DNA of 13,481 bases from an uncultured Labedella sp. GTDB lineage: Bacteria; Actinomycetota; Actinomycetes; Actinomycetales; Microbacteriaceae. This document shows positions 1-6,074 of this stretch, one piece after another; position 1 is the first letter of the stretch; each line of letters starts with the position of its first letter. Position numbers and translations under genes: made by a program. The notes under the pieces were generated by a model that had not been told where the DNA came from, searched no databases, and was given only the letters and a program-made list of their open reading frames with translations. Location: assembly GCA_934636065.1 (NCBI GenBank), contig CAKTZW010000018.1, positions 1-13,481 on the forward strand. The letters are read 5' to 3'.

Positions 1-531
1 GTCGCGTCTGGAGGGGCGCCGTGTCGTCGATCGGCACGGGCGCCGCGTACAGCCCGCTGGCCTCGAGGGTGTCCCGCTGGGGCTCGAAGACGGTCCACAC
101 GGCCTCCACGAGGGCGTCGGGAAGCCTCTCGTCGTCGCCGATCGCTCTGGCGAGGTCCCAGGAGTGGATGGCGACGTCGGCGACCTGCTCGCGGACGTAG
201 TGCAGGGCCGTGACCGTGTCGTAGGACAGCTGCACGTGCTGCCGCTCGTCGTGACTGCGCCACGCCGCCGACGCCTCGGACTGATACCGGACCCACTCGG
301 AGACGAGGTCCTCGCCGAGAGGCTCGATCATGAGGCGCGACTGCCGCAGCGAGCGTCCGTCGAGCAGGGGAGCGATCCACTGCTGCTCCTCCGTCACATG
401 GCGCACGAGCGCGCGCACGTCCCACGCGCATCCGGCGTTGCAGCGGTCCAATCGGTCACGCGATGCACGCGCCGGCCGAACTCCTCGCTCGCGATCCTCT
501 GCAACTCGAGCCACTCGCCGTATCCGTACAT
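1..531 (-). pseudogene. TIGR03086-like DinB-fold protein, frameshifted and cut by the window edge
   Basis: This gene reads leftward from an ATG at 531, preceded by a GGGAGG ribosome binding site, and runs off the left edge. The first ~35 residues (start MYGYGEWLELQRIASEEFG) match the opening helix of TIGR03086/maleylpyruvate-isomerase-N-like proteins, a four-helix DinB fold that binds a metal through histidines and often works with mycothiol. Near 429-434 the frame breaks: the first frame continues for about 14 unrelated codons to a stop at 394. The adjacent frame instead gives the family segment WDVRALVRHVTEEQQW and later DVAIHSWDLARAIG. One extra base would restore a continuous ORF. It could be a true pseudogene or a sequencing error. 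A GTG in the second frame could in principle start a shorter protein, but it would lose the conserved first helix. The substrate is unknown. The gene is divergent from dinB across a 119-bp gap. Confidence 0.72.
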
Positions 532-638
532 GTCGCCTCCCGCTATCGAGCCTACGGAAAGCCAACGCCCTGCGCGCCGCGGCATTCCTCACCGGGACGC
601 CGGGGTCGCCGGCGGGACGCGATGTCGGCGGCCGATGG

Positions 639-644
639 GACAAT
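639..644 (+). promoter_or_regulatory. Candidate -10 box of dinB (leaderless type)
   Basis: GACAAT lies exactly 6 nt before the ATG at 651, so transcription would begin at or next to the A of the start codon. No ribosome binding site precedes the ATG and no good -35 is visible. The layout matches other genes in this window, but the box itself is a weak match to TANNNT. Confidence 0.4.
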
Positions 645-650
645 CGACTC

Positions 651-1904
651 ATGGGGCGCGACGACGGTGCAGGGCGGCAGGTGACCGTCGGCGTGGCCGA
701 CGACTCGGCCACGCCGATCCTGCACGTCGACATGGATGCGTTCTTCGCCTCCGTCGAACTGCTCGAACGACCGGACCTGCGGGGTAAGCCCGTCATCATC
801 GGGCACCGCGACGGTCGGTCTGTCGTCACGAGCGCGACGTACGAGGCTCGGCGGTTCGGCGTGGGAGCCGCCATGCCGGTGTCCCGCGCGCTCCGCCTGT
901 GCCCTCAGGCCATCGTCGTGCCGCCCAACTACGCGGCCTACGCGCACTTCTCCCGCGAGGTCATGCGGATCTTCTCGGAGATCACACCGCTCGTCGAGCA
1001 GCTCAGCATCGACGAGGCGTTCCTCGACGTGTCCGGGGCGCGTCGGCTGCTCGGTCCTCCCGCGACCGTCGCTCGCCTCGTGCGGGAGCGCGTCGAGAAC
1101 GAGACGGGCCTCACGTGCTCGGTGGGGGTCGCCTCCACGAAGTTCGTGGCCAAGATGGCGTCCACGCGCGCCAAACCGGACGGCATGCTCGTGGTTCCGC
1201 ATCACGAGACGCTCGCCTTCCTCCGCCCGCTGCCCATCCGCACCCTGTGGGGAGTGGGCCCGGCCACCGAGGAGTCACTGCGTCGACTCGGACTCGCCAC
1301 CATCGGCGACATCGCCGACGTGCCCATCGGAGCGTTGCGCAGCGCCGTCGGAGTCGCCGGCGCGGAGAAGCTCTCGCAACTCGCTCGCGGCCTCGACCCT
1401 CGACCGGTGGAGACGAGTCGTGTGGAGAAGAGCGTCGGACACGAGGTCACGTTCCACACCGACATCACGGACATCGCGCAGTTGCGCGTGGAGCTGCTCC
1501 GACTCGCCGACAAGGTCGCCGTCCGCCTCCGGGAGCGCGGCTGGGTCGCCCGCACCGTGGGGCTCAAGCTGCGGTGGTCGGACTTCACGACCCTCTCGCG
1601 TTCCCACACCCTGCCGGAGCCGACGTCCGTCGGTCGCCGCCTCCACGAGGAGGCCGTCGCCCTGCTCGATGCGCTCCAGCCGCTCCGACCGGTCCGACTC
1701 ATCGGCGTGCGGGCCGAGCAGCTCTCGCCGTCGGGAGACGGCGCCCTGCTGTGGGACCCCGACGAGGACTGGCGCGAGGCCGAGAACTCGGTCGACGCGG
1801 TCCGGAAGCGCTTCGGCACGAGCGCGCTGGCTCCCGCGTCCCTCCTCGGCGGACCGCGCGGAGCGGTCGGCGGCACGCGGACGCAACCCTTCCCGGAGGA
1901 CTGA
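651..1904 (+). CDS. dinB: DNA polymerase IV (Y-family translesion polymerase)
   Basis: 417 residues, a normal length for Pol IV. Y-family polymerases copy damaged DNA with low fidelity and no proofreading, in the cytoplasm with the sliding clamp. Visible motifs are HVDMDAFFASVE at 25-36 (catalytic Asp27, probable steric gate Phe32), YEARRFGV at 64-71, and LSIDEAFLDV at 118-127 (catalytic Asp121 and Glu122). After these comes the GVASTKFVAKMAS segment leading into the helix-hairpin-helix thumb (WGVGPATEESLRRLG) and a little-finger domain with VEKSVGHEVTF. No canonical C-terminal clamp-binding motif is obvious. The reading frame is open far upstream, but family similarity begins only after the ATG at 651, so the long extension is rejected. 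Gene order gives no sign of an SOS cassette, and no LexA-like box was recognised. Confidence 0.95.
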   Translation: MGRDDGAGRQVTVGVADDSATPILHVDMDAFFASVELLERPDLRGKPVIIGHRDGRSVVTSATYEARRFGVGAAMPVSRALRLCPQAIVVPPNYAAYAHFSREVMRIFSEITPLVEQLSIDEAFLDVSGARRLLGPPATVARLVRERVENETGLTCSVGVASTKFVAKMASTRAKPDGMLVVPHHETLAFLRPLPIRTLWGVGPATEESLRRLGLATIGDIADVPIGALRSAVGVAGAEKLSQLARGLDPRPVETSRVEKSVGHEVTFHTDITDIAQLRVELLRLADKVAVRLRERGWVARTVGLKLRWSDFTTLSRSHTLPEPTSVGRRLHEEAVALLDALQPLRPVRLIGVRAEQLSPSGDGALLWDPDEDWREAENSVDAVRKRFGTSALAPASLLGGPRGAVGGTRTQPFPED

Positions 1905-1915
1905 AGCGGGAGGGG
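1887..1915 (+). terminator. Possible weak hairpin at the dinB stop codon
   Basis: CCCTTCCCG (1887-1895) can pair with CGGGAGGGG (1907-1915) as nine pairs including one wobble, with an 11-nt loop. It spans the dinB stop and has no U tract. It may help end the dinB transcript, or may be chance in GC-rich DNA. Confidence 0.3.
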
Positions 1916-1969
1916 GAGGACGTCCCGTCACGCCGACCCCACGATTCCTCGGTGTCGGGGTTCCGACCC

Positions 1970-1998
1970 TTGGCAGGCGAACCCGGCCGGGCTAGCGT
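1970..1998 (+). promoter_or_regulatory. Housekeeping-type promoter of the GerW-family gene
   Basis: TTGGCA (1970-1975) and TAGCGT (1993-1998) are separated by exactly 17 nt. The ATG at 2006 starts 7 nt after the -10 box and no Shine-Dalgarno sequence is present, so the mRNA is predicted to be leaderless. This is the only leaderless-type promoter in the window with a convincing -35 as well. Confidence 0.65.
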
Positions 1999-2005
1999 TG
2001 ACGGC

Positions 2006-2374
2006 ATGACGAATCCCGCTCTCGACCTGGCCGATCGATTCCGCTCCATCGGCGTCAAGTCCGTCTACGGCGAGCCCGTGGAACTCGACGGTTCGACGAT
2101 CGTCCCCGTGGCCGTCAGCCTGTTCGGCTTCGGGGCGGGCGAGGGAGAGGGCACGGGTGACGGCGCCGCCGGGCAGAGCGCGACCGGCAAGGTCGGCGGC
2201 TCGGGCGCAGGCGGTGGCGGTGGTGGGTACTCCTGGCCCGTCGGCGCGTACGTGTCCGACGGCGGAACGGTCCGGTTCGAGCCGAACGTCATCTCCCTCA
2301 TCATCGTGGCCGTGCCGCTCATCAGCGTCACGGGCAAGGCGCTCAGCTGGATCATCAAGGCTCTCAAGCACTGA
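2006..2374 (+). CDS. GerW/YtfJ-family (Spore_YtfJ) protein
   Basis: 122 residues. The pattern is that of the Spore_YtfJ/GerW family: SVYGEPVELDGSTIVPVAV at 19-37, then a GFGAGEGEG turn at 41-49, a long glycine-rich stretch (49-74) and the short strand motif YSWPVGAYV (75-83). The family was named from a Bacillus spore-germination protein, but relatives are common in non-sporulating actinobacteria, where the role is not known. The C-terminal 28 residues (VISLIIVAVPLISVTGKALS and following) are hydrophobic then basic, and could be a membrane anchor or an amphipathic helix. Translation is predicted to be leaderless from the ATG at 2006; the open frame far upstream is a shadow inside dinB. The gene stands alone between its own promoter and a strong terminator. 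Confidence 0.82.
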   Translation: MTNPALDLADRFRSIGVKSVYGEPVELDGSTIVPVAVSLFGFGAGEGEGTGDGAAGQSATGKVGGSGAGGGGGGYSWPVGAYVSDGGTVRFEPNVISLIIVAVPLISVTGKALSWIIKALKH

Positions 2375-2393
2375 CGGACGTTCCGTCGCCCGT

Positions 2394-2426
2394 GCGGCCC
2401 CCGGCACCGATGGTGTCGGGGGCCGC
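2394..2426 (+). terminator. Strong hairpin terminator after the GerW-family gene
   Basis: A 15-bp stem (2394-2408 with 2412-2426, one G-T wobble) closes a 3-nt GAT loop, 20 nt after the stop codon. There is no U tract, as is usual for actinobacterial hairpin terminators. It insulates the riboswitch operon that begins immediately after it. Confidence 0.75.
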
Positions 2427-2428
2427 GC

Positions 2429-2434
2429 TATACT
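2429..2434 (+). promoter_or_regulatory. -10 box of the TPP riboswitch operon
   Basis: TATACT is close to the ideal -10 hexamer and stands out in a GC-rich region. It predicts a transcription start near 2440-2441, just before the riboswitch aptamer. No clear -35 is visible, because the expected position lies inside the preceding terminator stem. Confidence 0.65.
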
Positions 2435-2441
2435 CGCGATG

Positions 2442-2546
2442 AATGAACACGGGAGTCCGGTGAGCCGGGCTGAGAGGAAGGTTCTCAACCTTCGACCGTC
2501 GAACCTGATCTGGGTCATGCCAGCGCAGGGAGTCTGACATCTCATT
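2442..2546 (+). promoter_or_regulatory. TPP (THI-box) riboswitch aptamer
   Basis: The RNA carries the hallmark thiamin diphosphate aptamer sequences: GGCTGAGA at 2468-2475 and GAACCTGATCTGGGTCATGC at 2501-2520, followed by CAGCGCAGGGAG. Predicted stems are P2 (ACGG 2449-2452 with CCGT 2496-2499), P3 (GTCCGG 2455-2460 with CCGGGC 2465-2470), P4 (CCTG 2504-2507 with CAGG 2526-2529) and P5 (CTGG 2510-2513 with CCAG 2520-2523). P1 is probably AATGA (2442-2446) with TCATT (2542-2546) and is the least certain stem. An extra 6-bp hairpin at 2478-2492 sits between the TGAGA element and P2. Binding of TPP should lower expression of the downstream transporter operon. Confidence 0.96.
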
Positions 2547-2547
2547 A

Positions 2548-2579
2548 CCCGTGCCCTATCCACTCATCGAGAGGGGCAC
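2548..2579 (+). promoter_or_regulatory. Riboswitch expression platform hiding the ykoE ribosome binding site
   Basis: GTGCCC (2551-2556) can pair with GGGCAC (2574-2579). The latter includes part of the GAGAGGGG ribosome binding site that lies 8 nt before the GTG start at 2585. An overlapping stretch, CCCGTG (2548-2553), is perfectly complementary to CACGGG (2448-2453) in the aptamer, overlapping the 5' strand of P2. The two pairings exclude each other, giving a plausible translational on/off switch. No terminator with a U run is visible, so control of translation is favoured over attenuation. Confidence 0.6.
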
Positions 2580-2584
2580 GAATC

Positions 2585-3220
2585 GTGCATGCAACACCGT
2601 CCACCGTCGACACCCCGACCTCCGAGGCCCGTCGTGACCGCTCCCTCCGCTGGAGGGTCGTCGACATCGTCATCGCGGCGGTCCTCGGCGTCGCGACCGG
2701 GCTCATCTTCTGGTTCTGGAACACGGTCGGTTACTTGTGGTTCCAGACCGCGGACGCCGTGACCCCGGGCTTCGGTGGCATCGCCGTGGGCATCTGGCTC
2801 CTCGGCGGCGTGCTCGGCGGACTCATCATCCGCAAGCCGGGAGCCGCGCTGCTCGTCGAGCTCATCGGCGCGATCGTCTCGGCGCTCATCGGCAACGTCT
2901 GGGGTCCCACGACGATCTACTCGGGAATCGTGCAGGGACTCGGGGCCGAGCTGGTCTTCGCCGTGTTCCTCTACCGGCGCTTCGGCGTCGTCGTCGCGGC
3001 TCTCGCGGGCATCGGGGCCGGCGTCGGCGCCTGGACCTACGAGTTCTTCATCGGGAACGTCGAGAAGAGCGCGGCCTTCAACACCATCTACCTGGTGTCG
3101 ACGTCGCTCTCCGGAGCGATCCTCGCCGGGGTACTCGGGTGGGTGCTCGTGCGCGCCCTCGCCGCGACGGGAGCGCTCAGCCGCTTCGCCGTCGGCAGGG
3201 AAGCCCGGCGGGACGTCTGA
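2585..3220 (+). CDS. ykoE: ECF transporter substrate-binding (S) component YkoE
   Basis: 211 residues, start GTG at 2585 with a GAGAGGGG ribosome binding site 8 nt upstream. YkoE is the membrane S component of the YkoEDC energy-coupling-factor transporter, predicted to import thiamin or its pyrimidine precursor. After a ~20-residue polar N-terminus comes the family opening WRVVDIVIAAVLGVATGLIF (23-42). About six membrane segments can be seen, roughly 25-45, 62-82, 86-106, 110-128, 131-150 and 167-192. The GGLIIRKPGAALLVELIGA segment with SALIGNVWG is typical of YkoE. The tail is short and basic. It is the first gene after the TPP riboswitch, which supports the thiamin-related substrate; whether it prefers thiamin or hydroxymethylpyrimidine cannot be read from sequence. 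Confidence 0.93.
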   Translation: MHATPSTVDTPTSEARRDRSLRWRVVDIVIAAVLGVATGLIFWFWNTVGYLWFQTADAVTPGFGGIAVGIWLLGGVLGGLIIRKPGAALLVELIGAIVSALIGNVWGPTTIYSGIVQGLGAELVFAVFLYRRFGVVVAALAGIGAGVGAWTYEFFIGNVEKSAAFNTIYLVSTSLSGAILAGVLGWVLVRALAATGALSRFAVGREARRDV

Positions 3221-3221
3221 G

Positions 3222-4700
3222 GTGCCGGGAGGCGGCCGGATCGAGGCGGTCGGCTGGGGGTGGCGGCACGCCGGGCGGAAGCGCTGGGCCGTGCGGGAGC
3301 TCTCCTTCGTGATCGAACCCGGCGAGCGGGTCCTCGTCCTCGGGGCCTCGGGCGCCGGGAAGTCGACGCTGCTCGCCGGCCTCGCCGGTCTCCTCGGCGG
3401 GGACGACGAGGGCGAGTCCATCGGCCGTCTCCTCGTGGACGGCCGCGATGCCCGGTCCGGACGGGGTCGGATGGGCCTCGTGCTGCAGGACCCCGACGCC
3501 GCGGCCGTCTTCGCCCGCGTCGGCGACGACGTCGCCTTCGGACCGGAGAACCTCGGGATCGAGCGCGGCGAGATCTGGCAGCGGGTGCGGCACTCCCTCG
3601 ACGCCGTCGGACTCGACGTGGCGCTCGATCATCCGACCGCGGCGCTCTCGGGGGGACAGAAGCAGCGGCTCGCGATCGCGGGCGTCCTCGCGATGGATAC
3701 GCCGGTCCTGCTGCTCGACGAACCGACGGCGAACCTCGATCCGGCCGGGGTCCGGGAGGTCCACGACGCCGTCGGCCGCGCGGCCCTCGAGAGCGGGCGG
3801 ACGCTGGTCGTCGTCGAACACCGGACCGAGGCCTGGATGGATCTCATCACCCGTGTCATCGTGCTCGACGCGGCCGGCGGCGTCCTCGCGGACGGCGCGC
3901 CCGCCGACGTCTTCGCGCGCGAGGGGGCGTCCCTCGCCGCGGCCGGCGTCTGGGTACCGCATCGATCGATCGACCTCCCGCTCGCGCGGCCACGGACCGA
4001 CGCGGCCGCCGCGCTCGAGGCGTCGTCGCTCGCGATCGGACGGCCGGAGGCACCCGTCGTGCGGACGGACATCGAGCTCGCGGTCCCGGGCGGCGGCTCC
4101 ACCGTACTCGTCGGCCCCAACGGCGTCGGCAAGTCGACCCTCGCGCTCACCCTCGCGGGTCTCCTCCCGGAGCGCTCCGGGGCGGTGACCGCAGCTCCCG
4201 AGCTCGCAGGCCGACGGGGACGGCGTCCCGCGCGGTGGTCATCGACCGAGCTGCTCACGCGCATCGGGACGGTCTTCCAGGACCCGGAGCACCAGTTCCT
4301 GACCGCGACGGTCCGGGACGAGCTCGCGGTGGGTCCGCGCGCGCTGCGTCTCGGCGCGTCCGAGACGCGGGATCGGGTGGATCGTCTCCTCGATGCGCTC
4401 GGTCTCGAGGAGCTCGCTGAGGCGAACCCGTTCACGCTGTCCGGGGGACAGAAGCGTCGACTGTCGGTCGGGACCGTGCTCGCGTCGCGGCCGGCGGTGA
4501 TGGTCCTCGACGAGCCGACCTTCGGGCAGGACAGGGTGAGCTGGATCGCCCTCGTGGCGCTCCTGCAGGGCGAGGTCGCGGCGGGGACGACGCTCGTGTC
4601 GGTCACGCACGACGCGGGGGTCGTCGCTCACCTGGGCGAGCACGTCGTCGCGCTGAACCCCGAACCGGTCGAGGCGCGCTCCACCGGAGGGCTGCGATGA
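3222..4700 (+). CDS. ykoD: ECF transporter ATPase YkoD (two fused ATP-binding domains)
   Basis: 492 residues with two ABC ATPase domains in one chain, which power the YkoE/YkoC membrane parts. Domain 1 has Walker A GASGAGKST (41-49), Q-loop Gln89, signature LSGGQ (142-146), Walker B LLLDEP (163-168) and switch His200. Domain 2 has Walker A GPNGVGKST (298-306), Q-loop Gln353, LSGGQ (406-410), VLDEP (428-432) and switch His463. Both sites look catalytically complete. The start is the GTG at 3222, 1 nt after the ykoE stop; the longer open frame upstream is a shadow inside ykoE. The second ATPase domain ends close to the C-terminus, and the stop overlaps the start of ykoC, so the stoichiometry is presumably translationally coupled. 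Confidence 0.93.
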   Translation: MPGGGRIEAVGWGWRHAGRKRWAVRELSFVIEPGERVLVLGASGAGKSTLLAGLAGLLGGDDEGESIGRLLVDGRDARSGRGRMGLVLQDPDAAAVFARVGDDVAFGPENLGIERGEIWQRVRHSLDAVGLDVALDHPTAALSGGQKQRLAIAGVLAMDTPVLLLDEPTANLDPAGVREVHDAVGRAALESGRTLVVVEHRTEAWMDLITRVIVLDAAGGVLADGAPADVFAREGASLAAAGVWVPHRSIDLPLARPRTDAAAALEASSLAIGRPEAPVVRTDIELAVPGGGSTVLVGPNGVGKSTLALTLAGLLPERSGAVTAAPELAGRRGRRPARWSSTELLTRIGTVFQDPEHQFLTATVRDELAVGPRALRLGASETRDRVDRLLDALGLEELAEANPFTLSGGQKRRLSVGTVLASRPAVMVLDEPTFGQDRVSWIALVALLQGEVAAGTTLVSVTHDAGVVAHLGEHVVALNPEPVEARSTGGLR

Positions 4701-5494
4701 CCACCCTTCACGGCACGTCGATCGGATCCGTCGCGCCGGTCGCGCCTCTCGATCGGGTGAACGCCGTGTCGAAGATCCTCGCGATGGTCGTGCTCTCCGT
4801 CCCGCTCCTCGCGACGATCGATGCGGTGAGCGCGGCGGTGGCGATCGTCCTCGAACTGGTACTGGTCGGGTTCAGTGGGCTGTCGCTCGGCGTCGTGCTG
4901 CGACGATGCCTCCCGCTCGTCGCCTTCGCGCCCATCGCGGGGATCAGCATGCTGCTGTACGCGGAACCCGGGGGGCGCCGGTACGCGGAGTTCCTCATGG
5001 CGACGATCAGCGACGCCTCCATCGCGCTGGCCGTCGCCGTCACGCTCCGCGTGTTCGCGCTCGGCCTCCCCACGATCCTGCTGTTCTCCCGCGTCGATGC
5101 GACCGAGCTCGCGGACGGGCTCGCGCAGGTGGCGCGGCTTCCCGCCCGATTCGTGCTCGGTGTCGTCGCGGGCGTTCGACTCCTCGGTCTCTTCCTGGAG
5201 GATTGGCGCACGCTGGCGCTCGCACGGCGGGCACGCGGTGTGGGGGACTCCGGACGACTGCGTCGGTTCGTGTCGATGTCGTTCGTCCTGCTCGTCTTCG
5301 CGGTGCGTCGCGGATCGAAGCTCGCGACGGCGATGGAGGCTCGGGGCTTCGGGACCGACATCCGCCGAAGCTGGGCCCGGCCGTCTCGCGTCACCTGGCG
5401 GGACGCTGTCTTCCTCCTGGTGTGCGTCGGCGTCATGGCCGCATCGATCGGGACCGCCGTCGCCCTCGGCACCTTCCGCTTCGTGGGCTCGTGA
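4697..5494 (+). CDS. ykoC: ECF transporter transmembrane (T) component YkoC
   Basis: 265 residues. The ATG at 4697 overlaps the ykoD stop (ATGA). This is the energy-coupling T component that links ATP hydrolysis in YkoD to movement of YkoE. Hydrophobic segments lie around 26-42, 44-59, 72-88, 106-130, 151-167, 191-203 and 233-257. The two cytoplasmic coupling motifs expected of this family are present: ARRARG at 176-181 and MEARGFG at 213-219, each with the Ala-Arg-Gly core that docks into the ATPase grooves. It belongs to the CbiQ/EcfT superfamily. With ykoE and ykoD the transporter looks complete. Confidence 0.92.
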   Translation: MTTLHGTSIGSVAPVAPLDRVNAVSKILAMVVLSVPLLATIDAVSAAVAIVLELVLVGFSGLSLGVVLRRCLPLVAFAPIAGISMLLYAEPGGRRYAEFLMATISDASIALAVAVTLRVFALGLPTILLFSRVDATELADGLAQVARLPARFVLGVVAGVRLLGLFLEDWRTLALARRARGVGDSGRLRRFVSMSFVLLVFAVRRGSKLATAMEARGFGTDIRRSWARPSRVTWRDAVFLLVCVGVMAASIGTAVALGTFRFVGS

Positions 5495-5495
5495 G

Positions 5496-6074
5496 ATGAC
5501 GGTCGCGTCCATCCCGTCCATCCTGACCTCGGCGAGCGGGGTCCTCCTCATCGATGGTCCGAGCGGCGCCGGCAAGTCGACGTTCGCGCGGGCGCTCGTG
5601 GACGCGTGGCCGGGTCCCGTCGACCCCGTCCTGGTCCGGATGGACGACCTCTACCCGGGCTGGTCGGGACTCGACGCGGCGAGCGACGACCTCGTCGACC
5701 ACCTGCTCCGCCCGCGCCGTCTCGGCCGGCCGGCCCGATGGCGACGTTACGACAGGATCGGCGAGCGGCTCGCCGAGTGGCACTCCGTGCCCGCCGACCG
5801 ACCACTCGTCGTCGAGGGCTGCGGAGCGCTGTCACGCGCGAGCTCCTCGCTCGCGGACCTCCGCTGCTGGATCGACGCCCCCGCGGCTGTGCGTCGGCGG
5901 CGAGCGCTGGCCCGGGACGAGGGCGCGTTCGACGCGCACTGGGACATGTGGGCCGCGCAGGTGGAGTCCTTCGTGGAGCGCGAGCGACCCCAGCGTCTCG
6001 CGGACGTCGTCATCCGGAACCTCGACGGTGAGGCGCGCCGGTGGGTCGAGGACGTCTGCGGTCAGCGGCCCTGA
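5496..6074 (+). CDS. Uridine-kinase-like P-loop protein, substrate unknown
   Basis: 192 residues, starting 1 nt after the ykoC stop, so it is almost certainly co-transcribed under the TPP riboswitch. It has a P-loop GPSGAGKST (21-29), a substrate-site motif MDDLYPGW (49-56), an RRYDR element (83-87), VVEGCG (105-110, Walker-B-like) and an arginine-rich lid RRRRALARD (133-141). This matches a family of actinobacterial small nucleotide-kinase-like proteins often labelled uridine kinase, though no member with a proven substrate is known to me. Its place after a complete thiamin-type importer suggests, as inference only, that it might phosphorylate an imported thiamin-related compound. An unrelated rider gene is equally possible. 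Its last 13 bases overlap the end of the convergent S11-like gene. Confidence 0.8.
   Translation: MTVASIPSILTSASGVLLIDGPSGAGKSTFARALVDAWPGPVDPVLVRMDDLYPGWSGLDAASDDLVDHLLRPRRLGRPARWRRYDRIGERLAEWHSVPADRPLVVEGCGALSRASSSLADLRCWIDAPAAVRRRRALARDEGAFDAHWDMWAAQVESFVERERPQRLADVVIRNLDGEARRWVEDVCGQRP

Noticed and set aside
330..650. A 107-residue N-terminal extension of dinB in an open frame
   Set aside because: It overlaps the opposite-strand TIGR03086-like gene, has low-complexity Arg/Ser composition, and Pol IV similarity starts only after the ATG at 651.
736..1995. Long Arg/Ser-rich open frames overlapping dinB on both strands, and similar ones opposite ykoD, mvaD and the kinase
   Set aside because: They are frame shadows produced by high GC content and have no family resemblance.
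2775..3221. Upstream extension of ykoD within ykoE
   Set aside because: Ser/Arg-rich shadow frame; ABC similarity begins just after the GTG at 3222.
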